Translations under genes and position numbers: made by a program
Assembly (NCBI GenBank): GCA_964019155.1
Contig: OZ025242.1
Coordinates: forward strand, 27,153,618 to 27,217,617
Length of the DNA stretch: 64,000 bases
Direction of reading: 5' to 3'
Source of the DNA: Osedax fenrisi
Taxonomy: Eukaryota > Annelida > Polychaeta > Sabellida > Siboglinidae
Shown: piece after piece, positions 24,475-36,244 of the stretch
How the letters are laid out: each line of letters starts with the position of its first letter
Position numbering within the stretch: position 1 is the stretch's first letter
The notes under the pieces: model-generated
What the model saw: the letters and a program-made list of their open reading frames with translations, nothing else
Databases searched by the model: none
Told to the model about the DNA's origin: nothing

Positions 24475-25755
24475 AACGTGTTTGGTTGTTGGGTAAGCCA
24501 ATTAATTTGGAGATTTTTTTAGTAGATACTATAATTGATTTAAAAGATATTTTAAAAGACGGTATATTAATTGATGATACAAATTAAAATTTAAGCTTAC
24601 TTCTATAATTTGTGATGTTCCAGCAAAGTCTTTTATTAAGCAAACTAAACAGTTTAATGGGAAGCATGATTGTGATTGAAGTAGGAAAGTTGGTATAACA
24701 GCAAAAACAAATCATTAACAAATAGGTAGAATTACGTACCCTGATATTATTTTTAACAATCGTACTGACCATGAATTCAGAAATTTTATAATTAAAGAAC
24801 ACCATATTTGGACTACACATCTTACTATGTTACCTATTGATATGATTAGCATTTTCCCTATAGATTATATGCACATTACATGTTCTTTACTAGGAATATG
24901 TAGGAAATTAATAAAACTATGGCTAACTGGATGTCCTGAAACGGGATGTAAGAAAAACTCGGAATTTAGATTATCTAGTAGACACAAAAATATAATTAAT
25001 GATAAATAAATTACGTAAATCAATTCCTAAAAAGTTTAATCGTAAACCTAGAGAATTGAATGAGTTCGATAGGTGGAAATCCACTGAATTACGGCTATTT
25101 GTACTTTATACGGGACAATTTCTAATGAAAAATATCTTAACAACTAAATATTATAATTATTTCCTTTTATTTAATACAGCCTTATCTTTATTAATATCAG
25201 GTAATCTTGTAAAAAAAAAAGTGTAAACATATTAAAGGCTAAAAAAAAATATAATTCATTAAATATGGCATATCTCTATATGGTGATACATTTCCTATAT
25301 ATATAACGTTCATAGTTTGCTTCATCTAGTTGATGATGTGGATAGACTAGGCTCAATAGATGGATTTAGTGCATTTCCATTTGAGAATTATTTACAAAAA
25401 ATCAAGAAATTGGTTACAGGTGGTAAAGCTCCTTTAGTACAAATCATTAATAAACTTTCCTATTCTCCTGAATAGACTAATATACCGGGTATAGTAAAAC
25501 TATCAGATAAATATCCAAATAATTGTTATATGCTATCTAATACAAAATTCTGTAAAATATTACCTGATACTTTAAGTGAGAATATAGATTATAATAAATA
25601 TAGTAGGTGTAGGTTATATTCACACCTATCATCATATTACCATGTAGAATACCCTTCTTTTAATATAGATTCTAAAGATATATTTTGTTTTACTACGAAT
25701 ACTAAAAATAGTTACATAACTAAAATTAAAAAAATGTTATTAAATCACTAGGCTA
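24475..25755 (+). pseudogene. TNP2-like (CACTA/EnSpm-type) transposase pseudogene
   Basis: Pieces in order are SIICDVPAKSFIKQTK, NFIIKEHHIWTTHLTMLP, FPIDYMHITCSLLGICRKLI, FNRKPRELNEFDRWKSTELR, FVLYTGQFLMKNIL, VHSLLHLVDDVDRLGS and FSAFPFENYLQKIKKLV. This series matches the animal family of TNP2/DUF4218-type transposases: a D-Y-M-H motif, then R-W-K-(S/A)-T-E, then the N-V-H-x-L-L-H and F-P-F-E-N motifs. Frameshifts or stops occur near 24586, 24688, 24715, 25010 and 25225. The gene is dead. The superfamily name is from motif memory, so CMC-type is probable rather than certain. The open segment 25530-25751 is its C-terminal tail. Confidence 0.7.
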
Positions 25756-26064
25756 TAATCATAGATGATACAGAAGATTCTATTTTATGTATGGGGTTAC
25801 TTAATTAAATATTTTAAGATAATTTAAAAATAAAAATATATATATATTCTATAATATATATAATTTCTAAAATATAAGTAATACTTTTTTTAACTATAAA
25901 TATTAAATGTTACAAAAAAATAATATATACTAATACACTTAGGCACATAATACCAAATTATTATAATAATTATACCAAATATTTTGCGAAACAAAGATAT
26001 AACACTCCTTATCTACCCAGGTAACCAGCAATGGTATTTGTCTGGTACATACTTTATTTAGAAG

Positions 26065-26335
26065 GATTATTGTATGGGATAACCTGGGATATTTATCCCA
26101 TTGGTACAAAAGCCCTTCATATACCATAAAATGTAACAATGGGTTATTGGTACCATAAAATAACCTGGGTCAGATATCCCATCTCATACCATCACATATC
26201 TCATTGGTACAAAGCCCCTTAATGTACCATATAATGTACCAATGGGTTATTGGTACCATAAAATAACCTGGGTCAGATATCCCATCTCGTACCATAAAAG
26301 CCCCTTCATGTACCATATAATGTACCAAATCAAAA
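26065..26335. repeat. ~115-bp tandem repeat, ~2.5 copies
   Basis: The unit contains AATGGGTTATTGGTACCATA, AATAACCTGGGTCAGATATC, CCATCTC and GCCCCTTCATGTACCATATA. Internal GGGT/ACCC and GGTACC palindromes give it hairpin potential. A related but diverged copy starts near 26020. Confidence 0.8.
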
Positions 26336-26339
26336 TTAA

Positions 26340-26995
26340 AATATTGATTTCCTGATAGTAATTAATTAATGTATAATGATATTAGTTTTTATATTCCATA
26401 AAATGACATTTAATTAAAATTCAGATTTTGTATTACAAAATTAAAATTATAAAATGAATTTATTGAAATAAATCAATTATAATTGTATAATCAAAACATA
26501 ATCTTATAAGCCCCACCCTAAGGTGGAATTATCTCAATAACAGCAATAGAAGTAGAGTGTATTATATGTACATTTTAATTCTAAGAAACTTGGTATACTT
26601 TATTTTTTATTTTGATGACGCATTACTCGGCACTTTCTATTTTAAAAATACGAATTTATAAATTCTAATTTATGAATTCTAAAAATACCAATGTATCCTA
26701 TGTTTTTACGCGAATGACATTATAGCATTTATTTATTTCAAATATTTAAAATTTACCCAGTTTTTTTATTTTATTTTATCTATATAATGAAATTACGTAC
26801 TAATTCCATCTTTAAAAAAACATACGGTGTAGCTAATATGCTAATTACCAACATATATCGATGTCGGGAGATAATATTTGTTCATAGATAAATCTTTAAA
26901 TATATCTAAAAATGAAACCTTAAATAAACTTATTGATATTACTTACTCATATTGAGTTATATGGTTAATATATGTTTATATAAAATCACATACAT

Positions 26996-27050
<55 letters not shown>

Positions 27051-27560
27051 TACCCATAGGCATGTATACATACACAAATATAGGACATTCAAAATGTCAC
27101 TATTATCACTATATAAGTTATATGAAATTCATATAAATAAATAGATATTGATAAATAAATATTAACAAAAATAATTAAATGTAAAATATAATATATTCTA
27201 AGGAAAATAAATGCCAATTGGAAAATTTCTATTAAATAATAAAATCTCAAAGATATCAAATGTGTACATTATAGACAATTGCTACATTGTTACATTATTG
27301 ACAATGTTAACATAATAAAATGAATAATAAAAATTCCATTCCAGAGTAATTACTTCAATATGTTTAAAATAAATTAAAGTAAATAAAATAAATAAAATTA
27401 AGTATATAAAATGAACTTAAAATAGTTTTTAAAAAAATATATAGATGGACAATATAAAGATATAAAGATATGTAAGATATAATATAAAATAAAGAATAAA
27501 TCAACTATTTTCAAAAAAATTGGTCTTCTTGTGATTTAATTATTACATATATATAATACT
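26340..27560. other. AT-rich stretch with one (TA)n run
   Basis: It holds a TA/CA microsatellite at 27000-27052. No exon-like islands or transposon ends were recognised. Confidence 0.5.
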
Positions 27561-27562
27561 TT

Positions 27563-27574
27563 TGTGACGTCACA
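27563..27574. promoter_or_regulatory. Perfect CRE-type palindrome upstream of MULE gene A
   Basis: TGTGACGTCACA contains the full ATF/CREB consensus TGACGTCA at 27565-27572, about 185 bp before the first recognised exon of the gene at 27749. Its function here is inferred from the motif only. Confidence 0.4.
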
Positions 27575-27748
27575 ATAGTGTCTATATATAATCCATACAT
27601 TTATACATATATATTTCAATAACTTTGTATTAATTTTTATACCTAATTTTTAAAATATACCTAATTTTTAAAATATATTTCTTTATAAAATATATTTAAA
27701 ACAAAATTAAGTGTTTAATGATTAATAATAGTAATTAATAAATAATAG

Positions 27749-29594
27749 GATATTCTTACGGATACGGAGGGCTATTCATATACGAAAAACTGTGATAGTA
27801 GATGCGCTACTGTACGTTGGAGGTGTTGTAAAAGGAGAGCTCCGATACACTGCAAAGCTGCAGTTAAGGAAATAAATGAAGAGTTCCTAAAACTACCTAT
27901 ATCTAATCCCCATCCACATATATGTACACCAATAGAAAGTTAGTATGAATTAGGTATTCTTAATAAGTATTTATATTAGTTTAAGAAATATTTACGTAAT
28001 AAGATATATTAATAAATGTTAAATATTAGAATCCCAGGAATTAAATACTGCCTTAAAAGAATTAATAGATGAAGGTAAAAAAAATCCAAATATATCATCA
28101 CAAAGACTTGTCGATAAGGTTAATTAAATATAAATATTAAAGTAATTATAGTTGTATTGGTATTACTTTATATAATATGTTTATGTATTTTAAATAGAAA
28201 TTAAAAGAGGAACCTCTATTGGTATATTATTTACCTGTAAAGAGAAGATGGATGGATACTATTAATAGAAAAAGAAAATTTAATAGACCCAATGATGTGA
28301 CAGATCTATCATTTATTCTTAATCATGATCATATACCAGATGATTTTCTTATAGATGATATATCTGTTGAATCATCTGGTAATATACATCTTATATTTAT
28401 GACAATTACCATGATCAGATTATTGTCCACTGCTTTATCATGGTTAGTTATATATATAATATATATATATACATGAATTATATATATAAATAAACATTTA
28501 GGTATGTAGATGGTACATTTCGAATTGTTAACAAACCATTCCGTCAATTGTTCTCAATTCATGCTTTTATAAAACATGGTTAGACATTCAAACAGTATAA
28601 TATATATAAATAACTAAGTATAAATATAACTCTATATTAGAAGAATGTTTAAAACAAGTGCCACTGGTATTTGTTTTAATGACTGGTCGAAAAAAGGAGG
28701 ATTATATAGAAGTGTTTCGGTCAGTTATGAGGGTAATTCGTGTATCACCCGTACAACGAATTATTCTTGATTTTGAAAGAGGAGCTTGGGAAGCAATAAG
28801 AGTAGTCTTTCCTGGAGTTCATATTCAAGGATGTATCTTCCACTATACTCAGGTTGTTATTATATCTACTTACAATTATATTATATGTTTAAAATAAATA
28901 TTGTATAGTCGGTAATGAGGCATGCAAAAAAATTAGGTCTTGCTCAAAGATATACAAGTGATCATTTATGCATGAACACTATCAGAAAATTCATGGCATT
29001 ACCTCTATTACCGGCTGAGCACATGATACAGGAATTTGAGAGAATAAAAAGAACTATAAAAGATGATGATGTCCTCATGAAAAAACTATCTATGTATATG
29101 TATAATCAGTGGATGAATTCAAGTACTTTTAATCTACAAAATGTATCGGTTATACATATACATATAAGAACAAACAATGACTGTGAAGGTTATCACAACA
29201 GAATAAGAATTAATTCTATTAAAGGTTAATTATAATATTGTTGAATATATATAATATAATAAATAAACAATATATTTATAGATCACATGGACCTATATTC
29301 ACTGATACATTTTTTGAAAACTGAATCTGATATAGTAAAGCAAACTTCTATTTTAGTATATAGAGAGAAAGAGTCAAGACGACAAAATAAAGTTTGTAGT
29401 TTTATATGTATTTTATACCATTTTAACATATTATTATCAAATAGAAATTCTTAACAAACAATGAACGCTTGAATGAACTGTGGAGAGAATATGATGCGGG
29501 GACCATAAGTGCTGATGAATTGTTAAAGAGGGGCATCTATTTAATTAACCCTCGACATGATATGTTATTAATTGAATCTGATAATTCCGATTAA
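27749..29594 (+). CDS. FLYWCH-MULE transposase-like gene A, 8 exons, intact
   Basis: Exons at 27749-27938, 28030-28118, 28198-28442, 28502-28578, 28641-28852, 28909-29224, 29282-29391 and 29445-29594 all have AG/GT borders and join in one frame to TAA. Exon 1 carries a FLYWCH zinc finger (GYSYTKN, then VRWRCCK, CKAAVKE and PHPHICTP). Exons 4-5 carry the MULE RNase-H-like core: first Asp in WYVDGTFRIV, second in IILDFERGAWEA, then the IQGCIFHYTQ C-x2-H type motif. Exons 6-8 give the helical C-terminal part (MALPLLPAEH, RTNNDCEGYH). The start codon is not seen: the PHD exon present in genes B and C has no counterpart in the ~300 bp upstream. The absence of stops across eight exons and seven short introns suggests recent activity or use by the host; a domesticated transposase is possible. 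Confidence 0.8.
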
Positions 29595-29599
29595 TTGTA

Positions 29600-30735
29600 T
29601 TATACCAGTATTTTAGATAGATTAAATTATTATTAATATAAATTATATCTTATTCGGATTAATTGTACATATATTGTAATGTATTATTGATAACATTGTA
29701 TTATATATATATATATATATATATGTGTATATTGTGTTTTTTTGTATATATTATTATATATTAGTTACATTTTATTATAATATAAATATTATAACCTATA
29801 TTTTATAAATAAATAATATAAAAACTTATTTTTATTTTTAACAATTTATTAAAATCAATATAGATTATATATGTATTATATATTTAACAAATAAATGAAA
29901 TAAAATATACTAGGTAAATCAATAAAGTATATGCTTGGTATTACAAATATTATAATATAGTTAGTAACAAATATTAATATATTAATGTAGAAGTAATAAA
30001 ACATTATATATTGTCTACAATGTATACATTAATAAGCTACTATAGTATTTTATTTAACTATATGAACACTATTGTCATATCCAAGTAAATAGTGTAATTC
30101 ATAAATACAAGTTTCAACTTGTTTAAATAATTTATATTTATAGGATTTATAGAATACTATATTATATAGTATATACAGTGCACCTGTATTAACATCTGGT
30201 TTTATAATTTATGTAATATAAGTAGTATTCTTACACAAATGAACATTATATATAAATTATAAATAAATACTATAGTATGCCTACCATGGCCATCTTCCAT
30301 ACACGCACACACATACGCTCATACACACACATGTACTATCTCACCATTCACTCACTCAGGAATTATGTAACAGTGCATACGCTACGTATGTAGGTGAATC
30401 ACATATATGAATCACACTAATTATACTATAGTCATTTATAGATAGTGTATAGTGTATACATAGTTATTTTTGGCAACAATTTGTTGCTAGTAATATTATT
30501 GTCATTATAGTAGTAATCTGTATTGGAGTTAAAGCTTACGTAGTTGTATAATACATATTTTATTAGTTGTGCAGTCAACCATAACATATTGCATTATATC
30601 AACGCCCGCCACCAGCCACACTATTTCCACCTAGTGTATATTATACGTACTATAATTTGAATTAAATATAAAAATACGGTCCTTCGCGGTGCAAATCGTT
30701 TAGATCATCTATTCCAACTATACATATCAACACTA
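29600..30735. other. AT-rich intergenic stretch
   Basis: It has a TA run at 29703-29724 and a CA-rich patch at 30300-30330. No gene or element end was recognised. Confidence 0.5.
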
Positions 30736-30741
30736 TTAAAA

Positions 30742-30967
30742 AAAGTTTGATAATTATATATTAAAACTTAATTTATTAAGAAAATCTTCAGGAAAATCTA
30801 CCTTTAAAGATATGGTCAATAATCATATCATTAAATATACTACTTTATTTGATATCTCTGCATGTAAATGCACAGTTATTTCTAATTGCCGATGTCAATC
30901 GTCGGCAAGAGTACCGATAGCAGAGATTGCTTTCTTAACGGCTTGCACGATATCAGGCAACTTTTAA
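30742..30967 (+). pseudogene. 5' exon of the 'GCDGTN' RNase-H-like family gene
   Basis: The frame reads LRKSSGKSTFKDMVNNH, YTTLFDISACKCTVIS, CRCQ and VPIAEIAFLTA. This matches my recollection of the N-terminal LFDI-(A/S)-x-CKC, C-x-C, VP-x-x-E-x-x-FL pattern of the protein family whose core appears at 34737-36055. The segment that should follow (DQR...R) is frame-disrupted and closes at TAA 30965. It is separated from the downstream exons by the MULE copy at 31422-33765, which suggests an insertion between parts of one gene. The association is inferred. Confidence 0.45.
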
Positions 30968-31220
30968 ATTTGTTTATATCGGCGTCACTACGGGGCGTTA
31001 CTGGATGGCGTTAGTCGCGCGCGAGAGGTAGGAAAGTGATTACGTAATTTGCATAATCTATTAATTGGCAGCGGTCCAATTAACCGACCGCACCAAGTGT
31101 GAATATATTTATATAAATACACCACACAATTTCGAGTGCGATTTTATATTTGTATATAATCTTTTATGTACGCAGTCTTAATTAAGATACAGACTATATG
31201 GCGGCGGCTATGTAAGTGTA
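30968..31220 (+). promoter_or_regulatory. GC-richer promoter-like patch with TATA box
   Basis: The patch contains TCGCGCGCGAG, a TTTATATAAATA TATA-type box at 31108-31119 and, ~90 bp on, ATGGCGGCGGCTATGTAAGT. The last resembles a tiny first exon followed by a GTAAGT donor at about 31213. No matching downstream exon could be fixed. Confidence 0.3.
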
Positions 31221-31380
31221 TGGTATATATTAACTCCAATCTGTTAAGATGTTCTATGGATTAATATGTACACAATATACTAATTACATTTGCCATTGAT
31301 AATTAAGAATGCTTTTGTAATAACTTTATTCGATTTGACCAATACGATTGGTGGTTGTCCTTGAGTTAATGTGGGTTTTC

Positions 31381-31388
31381 TATATAAA
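31381..31388 (+). promoter_or_regulatory. TATA box of MULE copy B
   Basis: TATATAAA lies 41 bp before the ATG at 31422, inside the 10-mer CTATATAAAG that is shared at the matching place upstream of gene C (62547-62556). Shared position and sequence suggest the element family carries its own core promoter. Confidence 0.5.
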
Positions 31389-31421
31389 GAGGCAATGAAC
31401 ATGACTATCTTTATTATAAAA

Positions 31422-32202
31422 ATGGAAAACTATAACTGTGTAACTTGTGAAAGAGAAGTAGATGAAGAAGACTATGCCATTATGTGTTATGGTGATGGAT
31501 GCTCACGATGGACGCATATCCAATGTAATACAGGAATATCAGAAGTTCGATATATGTAAAGGCATTCTTCACCGTCGTAGAGCTGCAGATTATGGTCCGC
31601 ACACTATTTCAATGGATATCCAAGAACCTCGTGTAGTTAATCCAATTCCGTTACCAACACCTCTAGTAGAAGATGAACCTATTACGTATGAACTCATAGA
31701 AGCTGGCACTACTAAGGGAAATCGTATTATAGTTTATAAGGGATATTCATATACCAAAAAAAAAATAATAGAAAAGGCACTGTGCATTGGCGTTGTAGAT
31801 ACTATAGTAGACCGACGATGTGTAAATATATAATGAAACACAAAGACCCTGAAACGGAAATATATACGACAGCAACTTTAGTACCTGTACCAGTAAGAAG
31901 TCCACATCCTCACACATGTACGCCGATTATTGGTTAGTTGTCTTATCATAACAATACATTGTAGTATATACTATTTATATATCCTATATATCATTTACTA
32001 TATCATATAGAAAATATTACATTATATATATTTTTTAAATTACATTTACATTATAGTATATATACATTATATATGTATAGTATACATTGTATACTATAAT
32101 GAATATATATCTATTAATAATTATTATAATATATATTTATATATATATAATGAAACAATCATATATGGTAGCGTATTGTATTGTAACAAATTATATATAT
32201 TA

Positions 32203-32233
<31 letters not shown>

Positions 32234-33061
32234 TATATATATATAATATCATAAATATAGGAAATGGAAAGAGTATAAAATTTAGTAGGGATACGAAACT
32301 AATTGGAATGAAAAGACCGTATGCATCTGCTGAATAAATTATAGATAGTGTTAGTATCATTGAAATACATAAAAAATAGATTGACTCAAACTATTATCAA
32401 AAATATAGGTTCTAAATACTGATGAATCTCTGGTATATAATATGCCAGTGAAAAAGCACATGTGCAATAACGTTAATTACCATAGGGCAAAGGGACGTCC
32501 GAATCACGTTGAGAATTTATCATTTAATTTAAACCATGATTATCTGCCACCCGGATTCTTACGTGGTGATATATATATAGTGGAGATAAACGGCATTTAA
32601 TCTTCATGACTCAAATTCAAATGAACATTCTCAAAGCATCTAAAACGTGGTATATGGATGGAACTTTCCGCGTGATAAGGCGACCATTCACGCAGCTATT
32701 TGGCATACACGCGTATGTATCAAGTGGAACCTGTATGAAACAACTGACTGTTGCATACATTTTCATGAGTATGCGTAACATAGATGATTACACGGAAGTA
32801 TTTAGGTTATTTAATTAATTATTATTTTGATTTACTGGTTACCAATTCTACTATTTTAATAAATATCAGGAGTATAAAATTAACGCTTGGAGATGTGGCC
32901 GTAGAGCGTATACTAGGAGATTTCGAAAAGGCTGCATGGCAGGCAGTTCGAAATGTATTTGAAAATATTGAATTGAAAGGTTGCCTGTTCCACTATAGCC
33001 AGGTTATAACTCATATATGTAAATAAAAATGTAACTATTAACATTTTAATTAATTAATTAA

Positions 33062-33138
<77 letters not shown>

Positions 33139-33765
33139 ATAGTACATATTAGTGTTATCACTATATTTATTTGTTATTTAATTGCAGTCAATTATGCGAA
33201 GAGCAAGGAGAATTGGATTATCAAGGCGGTATTCTATTGATAAAGAAACGAATATAATCATTAGGAGTTTTATGGCTTTACCCCTTCTACCAGCAGAACA
33301 CATACATAGCAAGTTCACCGACATCTGCATTAATATACGGGATGGTGATGCAATGTTAAAAGAACTCAAAGTATACATGGAACGTCAGTGGATCGATTCA
33401 AATATGCATCCACTTTCGTCCATATCGGTTCACGGCATGGCGATTAGGACGAACAACGATACTGAAGCGTATCACCGTGTCTTAAATAAACGTGTTGGCG
33501 CTTGCCATATAAATATGTACAAATTAATTAATATATTATTTTCTGAAGCTGAATCTTCTAGAATTGCTTGTGGTCTCGTTGACCTAAATAAGTTGAATCA
33601 TCAACAGAAAAAGAAATATGTTATTAATAATAATAGATTATTGTTATTAATGAATAGATATAGTGATGTTGATGCTATATCTGCTAATGATCTCCTAATT
33701 CAAGGGTCATACCTTATTAATCCATCACATGTATTTGATATTAATTCAGATCATGAAGATGATTA
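31422..33765 (+). pseudogene. PHD-FLYWCH-MULE transposase copy B, decayed
   Basis: It starts MENYNCVTCEREVDEEDYAI and keeps the first C4-H-C part of a PHD finger (CYGDGC, then WTHIQC), but the last two cysteines are lost at a stop and frame change near 31557. FLYWCH follows (YKGYSYTKK; then VHWRCRYYSR in another frame). The switch falls at a ten-A run at 31756-31765. A further exon from about 32410 reads PVKKHMCNNVNYHRAKGRP and shifts frame at an (AT)n tract near 32569. The MULE core is otherwise intact: WYMDGTFRVIRRPFTQLFGI, ILGDFEKAAWQAV, LKGCLFHYSQ. An intron comes at the same position as in gene A, then the C-terminal exon 33188-33765 ends in TAA. There are at least three disruptions, two of them at simple repeats. 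Confidence 0.8.
33066..33135. repeat. (TA)n microsatellite in an intron of MULE copy B
   Basis: A pure TA run of ~70 bp separates the FHYSQ exon end (33002) from the acceptor near 33187. Confidence 0.95.
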
Positions 33766-33769
33766 AATT

Positions 33770-34078
33770 TATTATACATTATCAGTTGTTGTATATTTGT
33801 ATCTGTATTGTATGTATTTATTATATAATAATCACCTTATTAATACCTATCTATGTACACTGAATATTGTACATACTCGAATGTACACTGTACACTGTAC
33901 AGTGTATGTACACCTACAGTACAGTACCTATAATTATAAATAAATTAGTTAATAATTATGCTAAATGTTTTTTTATTAACTATCATACTATTATAAAAAT
34001 ATATAAAAAGTAGAGTGAATATATTGAAGGAAACTTGATAATACACAAAGTATAAAACATACTATGTATATAATATAC

Positions 34079-34124
<46 letters not shown>

Positions 34125-34345
34125 AATATTGTAATATTAAACTTACTATTTAATAATATAATTAATGATTAATTAATGATTATTATAAAATAAATATATC
34201 TATTTCAATATTAAACTATTGATATAGGTAATAGTTACATTACGATAATATATTTACAGAATAATAATAGAATAAAATATACTATATATAATGAATATTT
34301 GAAATGTAAAATTATATTATGAAATATAGATATATTATTTATATT
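33770..34345. other. AT-rich stretch between MULE copy B and the next exon
   Basis: It contains short palindromes (TACACTGTACAGTGTA near 33890) and a TA run at 34083-34121. No coding was seen. Confidence 0.5.
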
Positions 34346-34348
34346 TAG

Positions 34349-36055
34349 TGCTACTGAAGACATCTATGAATATCAGACACCAAGAGGGATGATGGAGATA
34401 TCAGACTATGAGGAAGACGTACCGAACGTAAAGAAAACTGAACAAGATCCAGATTATCCAGAACCTCAGGGCCGCTCTGATAGGTAAATAAAGCTTACAT
34501 TGAAATATACTAATAATATCTCTATTAATAAGTCATACAGTACATAACTTTAAAAATAAGATTATTATTTCATAATTTAACATTAATAGTTATATACCCA
34601 GTAAATGGTTTAACAAAATAGTCACATTAACGAGTCTATTTGTCATATATTTTTTTGCAAGGTTGTAAATTTATAGATGCGTTAACGTTATTAACGCATT
34701 AACGTATTATAAATACATATTCTATCTTTCCATAAGGAGTTTTGTTCCGGAACGACCACTAACAACTAAAATGCTCATGCGATGTGGTGTCTCTGACCGT
34801 AAAGCGGCTATGATCCTAAGTACCAATGATGCAGAGGTGCATGGAGATTCTACTGGTAACATCATGACAACTGTAATCGATCGAAATCGAATTCGAAAGG
34901 CAGAAGTGTATAAAGAGCCTCTTCCAACTATTATGAATGGCCTCTATTTTGACGGGAAGATAGACAGTACAAGACAAGTAAATGGAACATGTAAGAACGA
35001 AGATCACATTACGATTGTATCGGAGCCCGGAAGTGTGTTTCGTACTCATCTTACCATATACGGTAAAAGCACCTCTACGAATATTTCAAATACTATCATC
35101 TCTAACATCGGTATTACTGCAGATTTTCCTGATATTAAGGTAGCATTTACTTAATAATTGTTAATAATAAGATCATTCTATATATATTTATATATAAATA
35201 TATCAATATTTTAATATTTAAAAGTAACTGCATTATTATGACAATCTTATTTGCAAAATATGATCTTATTCATTCATTGAATATCATTGTATAATCGTAA
35301 ATAGGTTATCGGTTGTGATGGAACCAATGTGAAAACTGGAAGGATGAATGGTATAATCCGAAAGCTAGAGCAAAGTATGAATAAGAAAGTTCAATGGAGT
35401 GTAAGTAATTTAATAAATGAATTATTATACTACTGTTCTATGTATAGTGAAAATATAATATAGACCCTATACAATTTATATAATAATTAATTATATTTAA
35501 AAAGCTTCACAATTTAACTATTCAATATTACAGATTTGCCTCCTACACATGAATGAGCTGCCGCTAAATAATGTTATGGCAAAATTTGGAGTTCAAACTA
35601 AAGGTCCCAATCTACATGGAGGAGAAATTGGACAATCTCTACCGAAAGCTGAAACCCTAAATATTTATCCAGACTTTCCTTTAATAAGGATTGATGATGG
35701 GTTTGCAGCTAATCTTGTAGCCGCAACCGATCTGACCTCAGATCAGAAATACCTGCGTGACATTTTACTAGTTATTTCTACAGGAAATATTCCAGATAAC
35801 TTTGCTAAGAAGTCACCCGGTAAGATTGGGTACGCCAGGTGGTTGAAGACAGCAAACCGTGTATTAAGGGTTTATATATCTAATCGAAATCCGTCTGATA
35901 ATTTAATTTCAATCACTAAATATATTGTCCATGTTTATGCATGCATGTGGTTTGAAGTTAAAAGAGCCCCTTTGTTAATTTATGGTGCTATGCATGTCTA
36001 TAACATGATAAAGAATACTCGTAAACTTAATAATATTATCATTACTGATTACTGA
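34349..36055 (+). CDS. 'GCDGTN' RNase-H-like family gene, 3' exons
   Basis: Exons 34349-34483, 34737-35139, 35305-35400 and 35534-36055 splice in one frame. Motifs in order are SFVPERPLTTKMLMRCGVSD, VIDRNRIRKAE, GLYFDGKIDST, TIVSEPGSVFRTHLT, VIGCDGTNVKTGRMNGIIRK, WSICLLHMNELPLNNVM, TKGPNLHGGEIGQSLP, WLKTANRVLRVYISN and YIVHVYACMWFEVKRAPLLI. I know this signature from uncharacterised, repeated proteins in arthropods, Hydra and sponges. The spaced YFDG and GCDG acidic motifs look like an RNase-H-fold nuclease or transposase, but that is inference. The frame ends at TGA 36053 only six bases before the 6.6-kb duplicated block, and the family's usual C-terminal segment is missing, so the gene is probably cut short there. 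Its 5' part may be 30742-30967. Confidence 0.65.
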
Positions 36056-36244
36056 TATTACCCTACGATTCTTGAGTCACGTGACTAAAGTAAAGTAAAG
36101 TAAGTATAATATATGAATCATTGAATCACAACACTGCAACAGTACATTTATTATGTAATAAAATGTATTTGTTTATTAAACGTAATATTCAAACGTGTCA
36201 TAATTCTCAAAATAATTTATATATATATATATCATAGTGAACAT

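Noticed and set aside
33178..33378. Minus-strand ORF opposite the MULE copy B last exon
   Set aside because: The plus strand carries clear MULE motifs, so the minus ORF is a mirror reading.
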